42,213 bases of DNA, taken from the IMG/VR virus record IMGVR_UViG_3300009091_000310, positions 1-42,213 of that record. One strand, 5' to 3'. The translations under genes were made by a program, and so were the position numbers. Of the stretch, positions 14,164 through 22,050 are shown piece after piece; the stretch's first letter is position 1; each line of letters begins with the position of its first letter. Source of the DNA: a virus. Under the pieces are notes generated by a model. It did not search any database. It had not been told where the DNA came from and saw nothing but the letters and a program-made list of their open reading frames with translations.

Positions 14164-14798
14164 ACACTATAAAATTTGCACTTTTATCAGAAACTGCTAA
14201 AATACCAACTAGAAAACACTTAACAGATGCTGGAATAGATTTATATGCAGACTTATACTACAATCCTATTAAGGAAGACCATTTAATATTGCCCTGGGTT
14301 GAGGGTAGAGAGGCTTTAATAGATGCTAATTCGGTAGTTGTAGTAGGTACAGGAGTGTGTGTAGAAATTCCAACCAATTATTTTGGTTTTATAACCAATA
14401 AAAGTGGTAGTGACTTTTTAGTAGGTGGCGGTATAGTAGATCAAGGTTATCAAGGTGAATTATTAGTAAAAATATTCAATCCTTTAGATAAACCTTTAGT
14501 TATATCTCACGGCCAAAAGATTGCACAGCTTTTAATTATTCCATGCCTTACTTTAGAAGTTGAGAGTGTGGATTTAAAAGATATTTATACAATAAAAACA
14601 GATAGGGGGGCTAGTGGTGGGATAACGAAATCGGTTGCTAGAAGAAAAGCTATGCAAGCGGGTTTTGACCCAGAGAACTATCTAGATTGGTTAGCTAAGC
14701 AGGATGATGAGAAATATGGCGACCCCTTTCATTACGGTGAGTTTGATGATGACGACGAATATTTAAAGTGGCGTTCTGAACAGGGGGGTATGCCATGA
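14160..14798 (+). CDS. dut: dUTP diphosphatase with C-terminal extension
   Basis: 212 residues; trimeric dUTPases are usually about 140-150. Motif I DAGIDLYA (23-30), motif II NKSGSD (80-85, normally R-S-S/G), motif III GGIVDQGYQGEL (90-101), motif IV GQKIAQLLI (118-126). Motif V reads DRGASGGITKS (148-158) where RGxxGFGSTG is usual, so the Phe that stacks on uracil is absent. Residues about 160-212 form an acidic extension. It hydrolyses dUTP to dUMP, sparing phage DNA from uracil. Overlaps neighbours by four bases on both sides. Confidence 0.88.
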   Translation: MNTIKFALLSETAKIPTRKHLTDAGIDLYADLYYNPIKEDHLILPWVEGREALIDANSVVVVGTGVCVEIPTNYFGFITNKSGSDFLVGGGIVDQGYQGELLVKIFNPLDKPLVISHGQKIAQLLIIPCLTLEVESVDLKDIYTIKTDRGASGGITKSVARRKAMQAGFDPENYLDWLAKQDDEKYGDPFHYGEFDDDDEYLKWRSEQGGMP

Positions 14799-15025
14799 TG
14801 AAATTTATAGCTGAAGTAAGTATTTGGGAACATGATGAGTATATAGTTGTTATTAGACCAGTTTGGGAAAAGTTTTGGAAAAGCCTACCAATAGGCTATA
14901 CCCTAGATAAAAAAGATGCTAAAATAATAGCTGATTGGTTAAATTCATCGTTACCTGAATTATGGAAGATTTTTGAAAATGTCAACCGTGACTTACAAGA
15001 AACAACCAGCAATACACCAAACTAG
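14795..15025 (+). CDS. Hypothetical protein
   Basis: 76 residues; ATG codons at 14795 and 14798. Trp- and Lys-rich centre (RPVWEKFWKSLPIGYTLDKK), Ser/Thr-rich tail. Overlaps the following methyltransferase by 47 bases in another frame. Family not recognised. Confidence 0.55.
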   Translation: MMKFIAEVSIWEHDEYIVVIRPVWEKFWKSLPIGYTLDKKDAKIIADWLNSSLPELWKIFENVNRDLQETTSNTPN

Positions 15026-15482
15026 AGGAAATATTCCTTTAGCTGGTAATGCGTATGTTTATACGGTATCTAAATTGTTGTGGCCTAGAGAAGTAGAAGA
15101 GTTTTTAGGTACACAGTTAGTAGGAAATACATTGCATGTATGCTGTGGTAAAAGTATGCTAGGAGATATAAGATTAGATTTGTATGAGCAAGATGTTGAT
15201 ATTATAGGAGATATGACTAAACTACCTTTTGCTAATGAAAGTATAGATACAGTATTAATAGACCCTCCATATAATTCTAAGTTACAAATTATGCACGATA
15301 TGTTATCTGAATTATGTAGAGTATCTAAAAATAGAATCATATTTCAACACTGGTTTTCTCCTGTGGATAAACAAGGTAGATATAGAAAGAATCATAAATT
15401 TACTTTAAGTGGTTTATACGCCTGGATGCCTAAAACATATTTTGGTAGGATGCAGATTATATCTATTTTTGATAGAGTATAA
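14979..15482 (+). CDS. DPPY-motif DNA methyltransferase-like protein
   Basis: 167 residues from the ATG at 14979. The sequence runs LHVCCGKSMLGDIRLDLYEQ (SAM-binding motif I analogue), DMTKLPFANESIDTVL, then IDPPYNSKL, the catalytic DPPY of N6-adenine/N4-cytosine amino-methyltransferases. The order motif I then DPPY and the very small size match solitary phage methyltransferases. No target-recognition domain is visible. The N-terminal overlap with the previous gene is in another frame. Possible role: protecting phage DNA; an RNA or protein target is not excluded. Confidence 0.72.
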   Translation: MSTVTYKKQPAIHQTRGNIPLAGNAYVYTVSKLLWPREVEEFLGTQLVGNTLHVCCGKSMLGDIRLDLYEQDVDIIGDMTKLPFANESIDTVLIDPPYNSKLQIMHDMLSELCRVSKNRIIFQHWFSPVDKQGRYRKNHKFTLSGLYAWMPKTYFGRMQIISIFDRV

Positions 15483-15484
15483 CT

Positions 15485-15946
15485 ATGTTTAGAGAATTAG
15501 GAAATAAAACAAATATAAACTATGGTATAATTGCGGAAAAAGCTATTGTATCTGATATGAAAAATAGAACTGGTGATTATTTATTAGATGTTGAGTCGTA
15601 TCCTTTTGGTAAATATGATGTAGATTTAAAGTTTGTTTTCAAGGACGGCAGTTTTCTATATGCAGATATAGAGAGACGTGCTAATTGGGTTAGTAATTGG
15701 GAGTATTTCCCATTTGAAACAATTAATATACCATATAGAAAGCTGAAGATGATACAAACCAGAACACCATTTATATACTTTATTCTTAGGGAAGATTGTA
15801 AAAGAGGATTAATATTGAGTGGAGTTGACATTCTAGATGGGGAAAAGGTAATTAGCGCCAATAAATTTTCGAAAAATGATGAGCCGTTTTTAGCAGTTTT
15901 TATAGAAAAAATAATCAAGTATATTGACTTAGAGACAGGAGAATAG
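15485..15946 (+). CDS. Hypothetical protein, possible nuclease fold
   Basis: 153 residues. N-terminal helix INYGIIAEKAI, then YPFGKYDVDLKFVF...YADIERRANW. The acidic residue, strand and E-x-R order resembles PD-(D/E)XK folds such as those acting beside methyltransferases, but the canonical lysine is absent. Two bases after the methyltransferase stop. A restriction-like partner is only a suggestion. Confidence 0.5.
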   Translation: MFRELGNKTNINYGIIAEKAIVSDMKNRTGDYLLDVESYPFGKYDVDLKFVFKDGSFLYADIERRANWVSNWEYFPFETINIPYRKLKMIQTRTPFIYFILREDCKRGLILSGVDILDGEKVISANKFSKNDEPFLAVFIEKIIKYIDLETGE

Positions 15947-15947
15947 C

Positions 15948-16331
15948 GTGAAGTTAGCAGTGGTTGGTTCAAGACAGTTTGAAGAGCAGTATTATGATGA
16001 TGTAAGAGATTTATTAGAGTCTATAGTAAATAACTATGATGTAAAACTAATAATCTCTGGTGGTGCCAGGGGAATTGATTCTTTAGCAGAAAGGTTTGCA
16101 GATGAACAGAATATATCTAAATCAATATTCCCTGCACAATGGGATAAATATGGTAAATCTGCTGGTTATATAAGAAACCAACTTATAGTTGATAACTGTG
16201 ATAAACTGGTGGCTTTTTGGGATGGTAAATCTAAAGGTACAGAGCATTCTATAAACTTAGCTAAAGAGCAGAGTAAATTATTAAAAATCTATATCTTAAA
16301 TGGTGCTACATGGACGAGAAGAATTACTTAA
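15948..16331 (+). CDS. SLOG-superfamily (YspA/DprA-like) nucleotide-binding protein
   Basis: 127 residues from a GTG at 15948 with AGGAG nine bases upstream. MKLAVVGSRQF opens a Rossmann-like fold; IISGGARGIDSLAERFADE is the SLOG glycine motif; RNQLIVDNCDKLVAFWDGKSKGTEHSI completes the family signature. Such small SLOG proteins are common in phages and are proposed to bind nucleotide ligands. Enzyme activity is unknown. Confidence 0.8.
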   Translation: MKLAVVGSRQFEEQYYDDVRDLLESIVNNYDVKLIISGGARGIDSLAERFADEQNISKSIFPAQWDKYGKSAGYIRNQLIVDNCDKLVAFWDGKSKGTEHSINLAKEQSKLLKIYILNGATWTRRIT

Positions 16332-16537
16332 AATCATTTGAAAAATTTTTATCCAGTACAAAATTTGGACATTCTGTTGATATAGAATATCATGCACCTG
16401 GAAGTATTATCGGGGAAACTGAACAGTTTTATTCTGTATCAGAGTACTATAATTTTGAAATGTATTTGGTTGGAAGTACGTGGTTGGAAGATGCAATCTA
16501 TAAAGCAACAGAGGAAAGGAAAAATAAAGGATGGTAA
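16310..16537 (+). CDS. Hypothetical protein
   Basis: 75 residues, aromatic-rich. It overlaps the SLOG gene by 22 bases and the HAD gene by seven. No recognisable motif. GAGGAAAGG near its end serves the next gene. Confidence 0.55.
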   Translation: MDEKNYLKSFEKFLSSTKFGHSVDIEYHAPGSIIGETEQFYSVSEYYNFEMYLVGSTWLEDAIYKATEERKNKGW

Positions 16538-17076
16538 AGAAATTAGGGTTTGATTTAGATGGAGTCCTATATCCGTGGCATCTGTATGTGTGGGAGTATC
16601 TTTATAATTCCGGTCAGACGGATTATACTTATGACTATTTCTGGACATATGTTTGGAAGATCATGCCGGATAAGTTTTGGCACGATATTACCAGAGTAGA
16701 GAGTTTGTTCAGAGGTGCACCATTTGACGGTGCTGTAGATGTTGTGAATAAATGTGCTAAAAAATATGATGTTTTCTATTTAACAAAAAGAGAAAAAGAA
16801 ATGACTGATGTAACATCCGATTTTTTAGTGAAAAACAATTTTCCTAACTCAGATGAATTATTTATTATTCAATATGGAAAAGAAGATTTCATCTCTAAAT
16901 TTAAAACAGATTATTATGTAGAAGACAGGGCAGACTATCTAAAGTCTTTACAAGGAACCACCAGCCTTATTGGTGTAAGACAGAGGTGGAATGATGACTA
17001 TTATGAGCAAGCCTCTAATAATGGAATTGTATGGATTAATAATATATTAGAATTACCTAAGGTATTGGGTATATAA
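16531..17076 (+). CDS. HAD-family phosphatase, probable 5'(3')-deoxyribonucleotidase
   Basis: 181 residues. HAD motif I is FDLDGVLYPW (nucleophile and acid Asp), motif II YLTKRE, motif III Lys in the KEDFISKFK region, motif IV YYVEDRADYL. The arrangement with a short cap after motif I resembles the NT5C group that dephosphorylates deoxynucleoside monophosphates. With dNMP kinase, dUTPase and RNR in the same arm it fits nucleotide-pool control. Substrate not provable from sequence. Confidence 0.75.
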   Translation: MVKKLGFDLDGVLYPWHLYVWEYLYNSGQTDYTYDYFWTYVWKIMPDKFWHDITRVESLFRGAPFDGAVDVVNKCAKKYDVFYLTKREKEMTDVTSDFLVKNNFPNSDELFIIQYGKEDFISKFKTDYYVEDRADYLKSLQGTTSLIGVRQRWNDDYYEQASNNGIVWINNILELPKVLGI

Positions 17077-17077
17077 A

Positions 17078-17287
17078 ATGACAATGTTTCCGATTAAAGA
17101 CGATGTTATGATGTTCTGTCCTATATGTAATGCATATGTGTGGTGTTCCAGGACAGTATATCCAGATATTGTTTACTATACCTGTAAACTCAAAAAACAT
17201 CACTTTAAACACGAATTAAAAAATGGATACCAAATAGAGGGGGATAAACAAATTAAACCCCCCGATGGATATAAGGAGGACGATTAA
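17078..17287 (+). CDS. Small zinc-ribbon protein
   Basis: 69 residues; CPICNAYVWC then C-KLKKHHFKH give a CxxC plus Cys/His ligand set. C-terminus is Lys/Pro/Asp-rich and its AAGGAGG end supplies the next ribosome-binding site. Function unknown. Confidence 0.6.
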   Translation: MTMFPIKDDVMMFCPICNAYVWCSRTVYPDIVYYTCKLKKHHFKHELKNGYQIEGDKQIKPPDGYKEDD

Positions 17288-17469
17288 TGGCTACATTTTC
17301 TGATGATTATGTACACTGTGATAAGTGTGGGGTATGGTATAACTATACTTTAGGACACATTTGTTTTAAAGAAGTAGAAGATAAAAACATTGAGATTTTA
17401 GAAAAATTAGACAAGTTAGAGAATCACTTGGTATTTCTAGAAAGACTAATAAAACTTTATGGACACTAG
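17287..17469 (+). CDS. Small zinc-binding protein with coiled coil
   Basis: 60 residues. CDKCGVWYNYTLGHIC gives CxxC...HxxC ligands; the C-terminal half (IEILEKLDKLENHLVFLERL) is an amphipathic helix likely to dimerise. Overlaps both neighbours by a few bases. Function unknown. Confidence 0.55.
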   Translation: MATFSDDYVHCDKCGVWYNYTLGHICFKEVEDKNIEILEKLDKLENHLVFLERLIKLYGH

Positions 17470-17686
17470 ACTTTTTAGGTACGAAAGACCTTACATAAAA
17501 AGGCAAAAAGATAGAGATTATACTAAACTTATAGAAGTTTTGGAAAATCTTTTAGATGCTTATGAAGAGTGTGAGTTGGAACCTTGTTTAGAAATAGACT
17601 CTGATCTTGATGAGTTTGTTTTAGAGGCAGTTTTAGAATGTTTTTATGGAAAAAATATTTTTAATTATATGGATGAGAGGGTTTAA
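17459..17686 (+). CDS. Hypothetical protein
   Basis: 75 residues. Basic N-terminus (RYERPYIKRQKDRDY) followed by an acidic helical part with three cysteines (ECELEPCLEID..ECFYG). ATG overlaps the preceding gene by eleven bases; no clear Shine-Dalgarno, so expression may depend on coupling. Confidence 0.5.
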   Translation: MDTRLFRYERPYIKRQKDRDYTKLIEVLENLLDAYEECELEPCLEIDSDLDEFVLEAVLECFYGKNIFNYMDERV

Positions 17687-17687
17687 A

Positions 17688-17891
17688 ATGAAACTGGAAT
17701 TTACTACTTGTGATAAATGTGTTCTTGAAGAGATATTAAAAGACTATCCTGATTATGGGATGGAAAAATGGGGATTTATGCCTATTTGGGGTGAGTACCA
17801 GTATAAATCTAAAGTAAAATTATGTGTAACTGCTGGTGATATTGAAAGAGAATCTTGTTGTTTATTTCATTTATTTAACGGAGAATGCTGA
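17688..17891 (+). CDS. Small cysteine-rich protein
   Basis: 67 residues from the ATG at 17688, chosen for GAGAGGG upstream. CDKC near the N-terminus and C-V-T...CCLFHLFNGEC at the end suggest a metal site. Stop overlaps the next start. Function unknown. Confidence 0.55.
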   Translation: MKLEFTTCDKCVLEEILKDYPDYGMEKWGFMPIWGEYQYKSKVKLCVTAGDIERESCCLFHLFNGEC

Positions 17892-18082
17892 TGGTATTAC
17901 CTCAATTAATTGTAGATTTAACGAATGATTGGAAGAAAGATCATCGGGCTACGTGTTTGTGGTGTGGAGAAACTATTTATGGTGAGCCTGGAGATACGGG
18001 TAGATGCAAATGTGGTTTGAAATATGAGATAATTAAAGGTGTTATACCTTCTGAAGATGATGAACAGTATGAGGACTGGTAA
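17891..18082 (+). CDS. Small zinc-ribbon protein
   Basis: 63 residues from the ATG at 17891; GGAG eight bases upstream favours this over the ATG at 17885. CLWCGETIYGEPGDTGRCKCG is a typical four-cysteine ribbon, then an acidic tail. Function unknown. Confidence 0.6.
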   Translation: MVLPQLIVDLTNDWKKDHRATCLWCGETIYGEPGDTGRCKCGLKYEIIKGVIPSEDDEQYEDW

Positions 18083-18279
18083 TGAGATGGATTGAAGTTA
18101 TAGAAACTAATAGAACTAGAAATATAGCTTATGTAGCTATAATACAAGACGACCCTTATTGGGCTACTAATTTAGAAGTTAAGTTAGACTGGGTAGAGGA
18201 ATTAATGAGGTGCAAATTTGAGGATGGTACACATAATTTTGTTACAATAAATTTTAACGGAGAAGTTGAATATGCTTAA
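18082..18279 (+). CDS. Hypothetical protein
   Basis: 65 residues, beta-rich (MRWIEVIETNRTRNIAYVA), single cysteine. Shares one base with the preceding gene and eight with the ribonucleotide reductase start, and supplies GGAGAAG for it. Possibly translationally coupled to the reductase; function unknown. Confidence 0.55.
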   Translation: MRWIEVIETNRTRNIAYVAIIQDDPYWATNLEVKLDWVEELMRCKFEDGTHNFVTINFNGEVEYA

Positions 18280-20815
18280 CGATAAAGCACAGAAAATTTT
18301 CGATATGAAGTATACCGCATTTAGAGGAGAAACCTGGAATCAAGCTTGTTGGAGAGTGGCTGAGTTTGTTGCGAGTGCTGAGGGTACACAAGAGAAACGG
18401 GATGAATATGCTAAAAAGTTCTTTGAACTAATTTATAATTTAGCATTTCTACCTGGAGGTAGGATTTTAGCGAATGCGGGTACTAATATAAAGAACAATG
18501 CAAATTGTTTTGTTTTAAAGGTAGAAGATTCTAGAGATGGAATTTATAAAACTTTAAAAGATGCGGCTGAAATCTTTGCCTGGGGAGGTGGCGTCGGGTA
18601 TGATTTCAGTTCTTTGAGAGAAAAAGGTGCTGATGTAAAAACCACTGGTGGAAAAGCTTCTGGCCCTCTTTCTTTTATGTCGCTATTTGATCAAACTGGA
18701 GAGGTTATTTCCCAAGCATCTAGACGTGGTGCACAATTAGGATTACTGAATGTATCTCATCCAGATATCGAAAAATTTATTAATTATAAATCCACCCCTA
18801 ATTCTAGAAATACTAGATTATTAGAAGAGTATAAGAGAAATCTTGAAATGAATGGATTGGATAAAAAAGGTACTAAATATTTTAAAGTACTAGAAAAAAC
18901 TCTACAAGACGACCAATTATCTCATTTCAATATTTCCGTTATATTAGACGATACTTTTATGTCATCTGTTTTAACAGATCAAGAGTGGGCTTTAAAATCA
19001 GTAACTACTGGAGAAGAAGTTAAAAGAGTTAAAGCAAAAGATTTACTGATGCAGATTTCCAATATGGCATGGGAAAGCGGAGACCCAGGAATTTTCTTTT
19101 ATGATAGAACTAATGAAGATAACATGGTTCCATATATTTCTGATATTTCCGCCGCTAATCCATGTATTACCGGGGATACAAAAATATTAACAGTTTATGA
19201 TGGCCCTCGTCCAATTAAAGAATTAGCAGAAGAGGGGTATGATGTATTAGTCTATACCTGGAATCCTAAGACGAAACTTCCAGGAGTTTCTGTTATGGAT
19301 AGACCAAGACTAACTAGAAAAAATACAGATGTTATAGAAGTAGAATTTGATTCTGGATTAAAAGTAAAATGTACTCCAGACCATAATTTTTATACTTTTA
19401 GAGGAAATAAAATCCAAGCTAAAGATTTAAAAGTTGGACAATCGATTCGTGCCTTTTCAGGCGGAGTCCATGTTGATAAACATATTAGAGTACACGGTTG
19501 GGTAGATGGAAAAGCAAAACATCAATATACTGCAAGAATGGTTTGGGAACGTTTCCACGAAAAGATTGAAAATGGATTAATATTGCACCACAAGGATTTA
19601 AATCCAGTAAATAATAGACTAGAGAATTTAGAGTTAGTTACTTTACAAGAACATAATCAAATTCATGGAAGAGACAGAAGATATAAAAACCATAAAGTAG
19701 TTTCTGTAAAAGAATTAAAAGAAAAATATGATGTTTATAATGGGACTGTAGATGATACACATACCTATATTATTGCAGATGATAAACCAGTAGCGGGGGA
19801 TTTCTCTGGTGTAGTATCTGCAAACTGTGGGGAAATCCCCATGTTACCGGGAGAACCTTGTGTACTCGGTGCTTTAAATTTATATGCATTTATTAAAGAT
19901 GGGAAAATTGATTTTGAGTTTTTAGAATATGCTGTCAGAACTGCTATTAGATTTTTAGATAATATTCAGAGTTTAAATGAGACTCCTGTAGATTACGTAA
20001 ATGAAATGTCAAGAGGACTTAGAAGATTAGGTTTAGGGATCATGGGTTTAGCTGATCTTTTAGCAGAATTAGAAACTCCCTATAATTCTAAAACAGCAAT
20101 AGAACTATCTAATTATTTAAGTTGGTTTATTAATTTCTTTGCGTGGCTAGAGTCTATTGATTTAGCTGTAGAACGTGGGGCTTTTCCATATTATGATAAA
20201 GAGAAAGTTAGCCTAAAAGTTGTAGAAAAAGTCTTACATTCTAAATACAATAAAAATGCTAGATTTGATATGAATAGTATTAGAAATATTGGTTTTAGAA
20301 ACGTGTCTGTAACTACTATCGCACCTACTGGTACAATTGCTATTCTAGCTGGAGTAAATTCTGGTATTGAACCTTTCTTTGCACTTTCTTATAGAAGAAA
20401 TATTACAGAAGGTATAGGAAATACTGCTAAAGATTTTATTGTAGAACTCAATCCAATCCTTTTTAGAAAGTTAGAGAAATATGGTTTTTCCCCTGATGAA
20501 ATTGAGGACATTCGTTCACACGTAGAAAAAACTGGTAGCTTAAGTGGGCTGGAAAAAATTCCAGAAAACATTCGGCGCATTTTTAACATTTCTCATGAAA
20601 TTTCACCGTATGAGCATTTGGACATGCAAGCATCCTGGCAGGAATACGTATCAAACGCAATTAGTAAAACTACAAATTGTCCACAAGAAATTACACCAGA
20701 AGAAATATTTGATTTATTAGTTTATGCGTGGAATTTAGGAGTTAAGGGTACCACCATTTATAGAGATAAATCTAAAACTTTCCAAATTCTAAATTTACCA
20801 AATGGAGAAAATTAA
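18272..20815 (+). CDS. nrdJ: Class II (B12-dependent) ribonucleotide reductase, intein-containing
   Basis: 847 residues as translated, about 626 after removal of a 221-residue intein. FLPGGRILANAGT, NANCFVL (first disulfide Cys, C79), FAWGGGVGYDFSSLREKGADV, KTTGGKASGPLSFM, the RRGAQLG region and WESGDPGIFFYDRTN are signatures of adenosylcobalamin-type NrdJ. NP-intein-CGEIPMLPGEPC carries the radical cysteine (C519, intein +1) and catalytic Glu. TTIAPTGTIAILAGVNSGIEP and TTNCPQE (second disulfide Cys) follow. The usual C-terminal CxxC tail is missing, so an external reductant is expected. ATG at 18272 has GGAGAAG upstream. Ends just before the convergent terminator. Confidence 0.92.
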   Translation: MLNDKAQKIFDMKYTAFRGETWNQACWRVAEFVASAEGTQEKRDEYAKKFFELIYNLAFLPGGRILANAGTNIKNNANCFVLKVEDSRDGIYKTLKDAAEIFAWGGGVGYDFSSLREKGADVKTTGGKASGPLSFMSLFDQTGEVISQASRRGAQLGLLNVSHPDIEKFINYKSTPNSRNTRLLEEYKRNLEMNGLDKKGTKYFKVLEKTLQDDQLSHFNISVILDDTFMSSVLTDQEWALKSVTTGEEVKRVKAKDLLMQISNMAWESGDPGIFFYDRTNEDNMVPYISDISAANPCITGDTKILTVYDGPRPIKELAEEGYDVLVYTWNPKTKLPGVSVMDRPRLTRKNTDVIEVEFDSGLKVKCTPDHNFYTFRGNKIQAKDLKVGQSIRAFSGGVHVDKHIRVHGWVDGKAKHQYTARMVWERFHEKIENGLILHHKDLNPVNNRLENLELVTLQEHNQIHGRDRRYKNHKVVSVKELKEKYDVYNGTVDDTHTYIIADDKPVAGDFSGVVSANCGEIPMLPGEPCVLGALNLYAFIKDGKIDFEFLEYAVRTAIRFLDNIQSLNETPVDYVNEMSRGLRRLGLGIMGLADLLAELETPYNSKTAIELSNYLSWFINFFAWLESIDLAVERGAFPYYDKEKVSLKVVEKVLHSKYNKNARFDMNSIRNIGFRNVSVTTIAPTGTIAILAGVNSGIEPFFALSYRRNITEGIGNTAKDFIVELNPILFRKLEKYGFSPDEIEDIRSHVEKTGSLSGLEKIPENIRRIFNISHEISPYEHLDMQASWQEYVSNAISKTTNCPQEITPEEIFDLLVYAWNLGVKGTTIYRDKSKTFQILNLPNGEN
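19163..19825 (+). mobile_element. Intein with HNH homing endonuclease inside nrdJ
   Basis: In-frame 221-residue insertion. Block A is CITGDTKIL (C1), block B is TPDHNFYTF, the F-like block is YDVYNGTVDDTHTYI, and the end is VVSAN before C+1. The centre holds an HNH_3-type motif: LILHHKDLNPVNNRLENLEL, then VTLQEHNQIH. The penultimate residue is Ala instead of the usual His; active inteins with this change are known. The insertion splits NP from CGEIP, so only spliced protein has an active site. Likely a mobile genetic parasite of the reductase gene. Confidence 0.9.
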
Positions 20816-20818
20816 AAC

Positions 20819-20854
20819 AAAAAACCCCCAGAGCCAAAGCCCTGGGGGTTTTTT
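20819..20854. terminator. Bidirectional intrinsic terminator between convergent arms
   Basis: CCCCCAG (20825-20831) pairs with CTGGGGG (20842-20848), preceded by six A and followed by six T, so it works on both strands. It lies between the reductase stop (20815) and the last minus-strand gene (ends 20873), separating the two transcription blocks. Confidence 0.95.
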
Positions 20855-20872
20855 GTTTAAGTAGTTATTTAT

Positions 20873-21079
20873 TTAATTATGTGTATAAAATGATAAAACA
20901 CCTTGATACATTTTTATTTTATCTAATATTAATTCCATAAACCAATAAGGAATGATGTGGCTATTATTATCATAATCATTTACTAGAAAATCAGGATTAA
21001 ATCCACTAATATAAGCTTGATCTTTAAAGATTTTCTCAAATTCTTTTATCATTTCACTATAATCAAAAGTACTACCCAT
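20873..21079 (-). CDS. Hypothetical protein, last gene of the minus-strand block
   Basis: 68 residues, acidic and aromatic-rich, no cysteine motif or membrane helix. It is separated by one base from the preceding gene (21081-21284) and ends just before the bidirectional terminator. Family not recognised. Confidence 0.55.
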   Translation of the reverse strand: MGSTFDYSEMIKEFEKIFKDQAYISGFNPDFLVNDYDNNSHIIPYWFMELILDKIKMYQGVLSFYTHN

Positions 21080-21080
21080 T

Positions 21081-21284
21081 TCACTCTTTCCTCACATCAT
21101 CTATACTACAATTAACATAAGCTACATTCTTATTAATATCAACAATACTATCTGGAAATAATTTTTTATAGTGTGCATAGGCTTTTCCAATAGCCTCATC
21201 TTTAGTCTCAGCCTCAAAACAACATACTCCATATATATTAGCATATCGTACAATAACATAAGATAAAAAATAAACTCTATTCAT
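21081..21284 (-). CDS. Hypothetical protein
   Basis: 67 residues. AAAGGATCAAG precedes the ATG. The run FEAETKDEAIGKAYAHYKKLFPDS resembles the short DUF-type domain in which a beta strand (NIYGVCCFEAETKDEAI) leads into a helix, common in phage proteins that lack known function. I cannot name a family with certainty. Confidence 0.55.
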   Translation of the reverse strand: MNRVYFLSYVIVRYANIYGVCCFEAETKDEAIGKAYAHYKKLFPDSIVDINKNVAYVNCSIDDVRKE

Positions 21285-21325
21285 CTTGATCCTTTCTATT
21301 TAATCTATTTAATTATAAATAGACT

Positions 21326-21691
21326 TTAATAAAATGTTGAGATTAGCTTATCAATTTCTTTCAAATCATATAGATATTTTAACTCACTACGTAATGTAGA
21401 TAGTTTTTTATAATTTTTTTTAGCAATATTATAAAGGGGAGTCATCGTTAAAATTAAATAAGTTTCTAACCATTCTAGTCCTTTATATGTATTTTTAATC
21501 TTATAGATTTCTACATTTATTGGTATAAATACAAAATTATCTTCTCCAAAATTATTGAAGTCCAGTTGTAACAGTTTATTCCAATGTATTTTTTTTCTAA
21601 GTGCATACAGATGTCTATCGTATCTGTCATCTTTTAATGTTTTTCCTACATACATTCTTTTATTTATCTTGTTTAATATAATATATATCAT
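21326..21691 (-). CDS. GIY-YIG-type endonuclease
   Basis: 121 residues. IYIILNKINKRMYVGKT provides the GIY (as IYI, 2-4) and YIG (as YVG, 14-16) strands at the usual spacing. YDRHLYALRKKIHWNKLLQ supplies the Arg/His region, and GLEWLETYLI the catalytic Glu (about E76). FGEDNFVF is a common family strand. No DNA-binding NUMOD module is attached, so it resembles small Seg-like freestanding homing endonucleases. It is the only nuclease in this run of tiny unknown genes. Confidence 0.75.
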   Translation of the reverse strand: MIYIILNKINKRMYVGKTLKDDRYDRHLYALRKKIHWNKLLQLDFNNFGEDNFVFIPINVEIYKIKNTYKGLEWLETYLILTMTPLYNIAKKNYKKLSTLRSELKYLYDLKEIDKLISTFY

Positions 21692-21705
21692 ATTAATTAT
21701 TATCT

Positions 21706-22047
21706 CTACTCCATTTTATTTACTAAATTATAGTAAAAATCATTTATATCATCAAAGAGATATGGAAATTGTCCGAAGGAATCAGAATACGGACTTGTAA
21801 AGAAAATCTTTTTTAGAGTGTCGTACTCTTCTTTAGTAATTTCTTTATACTCAATATCTTTATATTGGAAATCTTCAAACCCCTCATTAGTTCCAAAATA
21901 CCACCCACGTTTTTCCTTAAAGAATTCAGGATTTTCTTCTTTAATTTTTAAATAAAGATCGTTTCTTTCTTCATCTAATATCATAAATCCATATACATCA
22001 AACTCATCAGCCCAATCTTGTTGTAAAATTAGTATTCCGTATGACAT
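21706..22047 (-). CDS. Hypothetical protein
   Basis: 113 residues, very acidic and aromatic. Sequence such as QDWADEFDVYGFMILDEE and GTNEGFEDFQYKDIEYKEIT suggests a compact alpha/beta fold; I recall similar small phage proteins of unknown role. No catalytic motif visible. Three bases separate it from the upstream gene. Confidence 0.6.
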   Translation of the reverse strand: MSYGILILQQDWADEFDVYGFMILDEERNDLYLKIKEENPEFFKEKRGWYFGTNEGFEDFQYKDIEYKEITKEEYDTLKKIFFTSPYSDSFGQFPYLFDDINDFYYNLVNKME

Positions 22048-22050
22048 TTT

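Noticed and set aside
15059-15972. Minus-strand open frames opposite the methyltransferase and next gene
   Set aside because: Opposite genes with conserved motifs and no site. Shadows.
18272-20815. Class I ribonucleotide reductase large subunit
   Set aside because: The signatures (FLPGGRILANAGT, GGGVGYDF, TGGKASGP) are those of the B12-dependent class II enzyme and no small subunit gene is seen.
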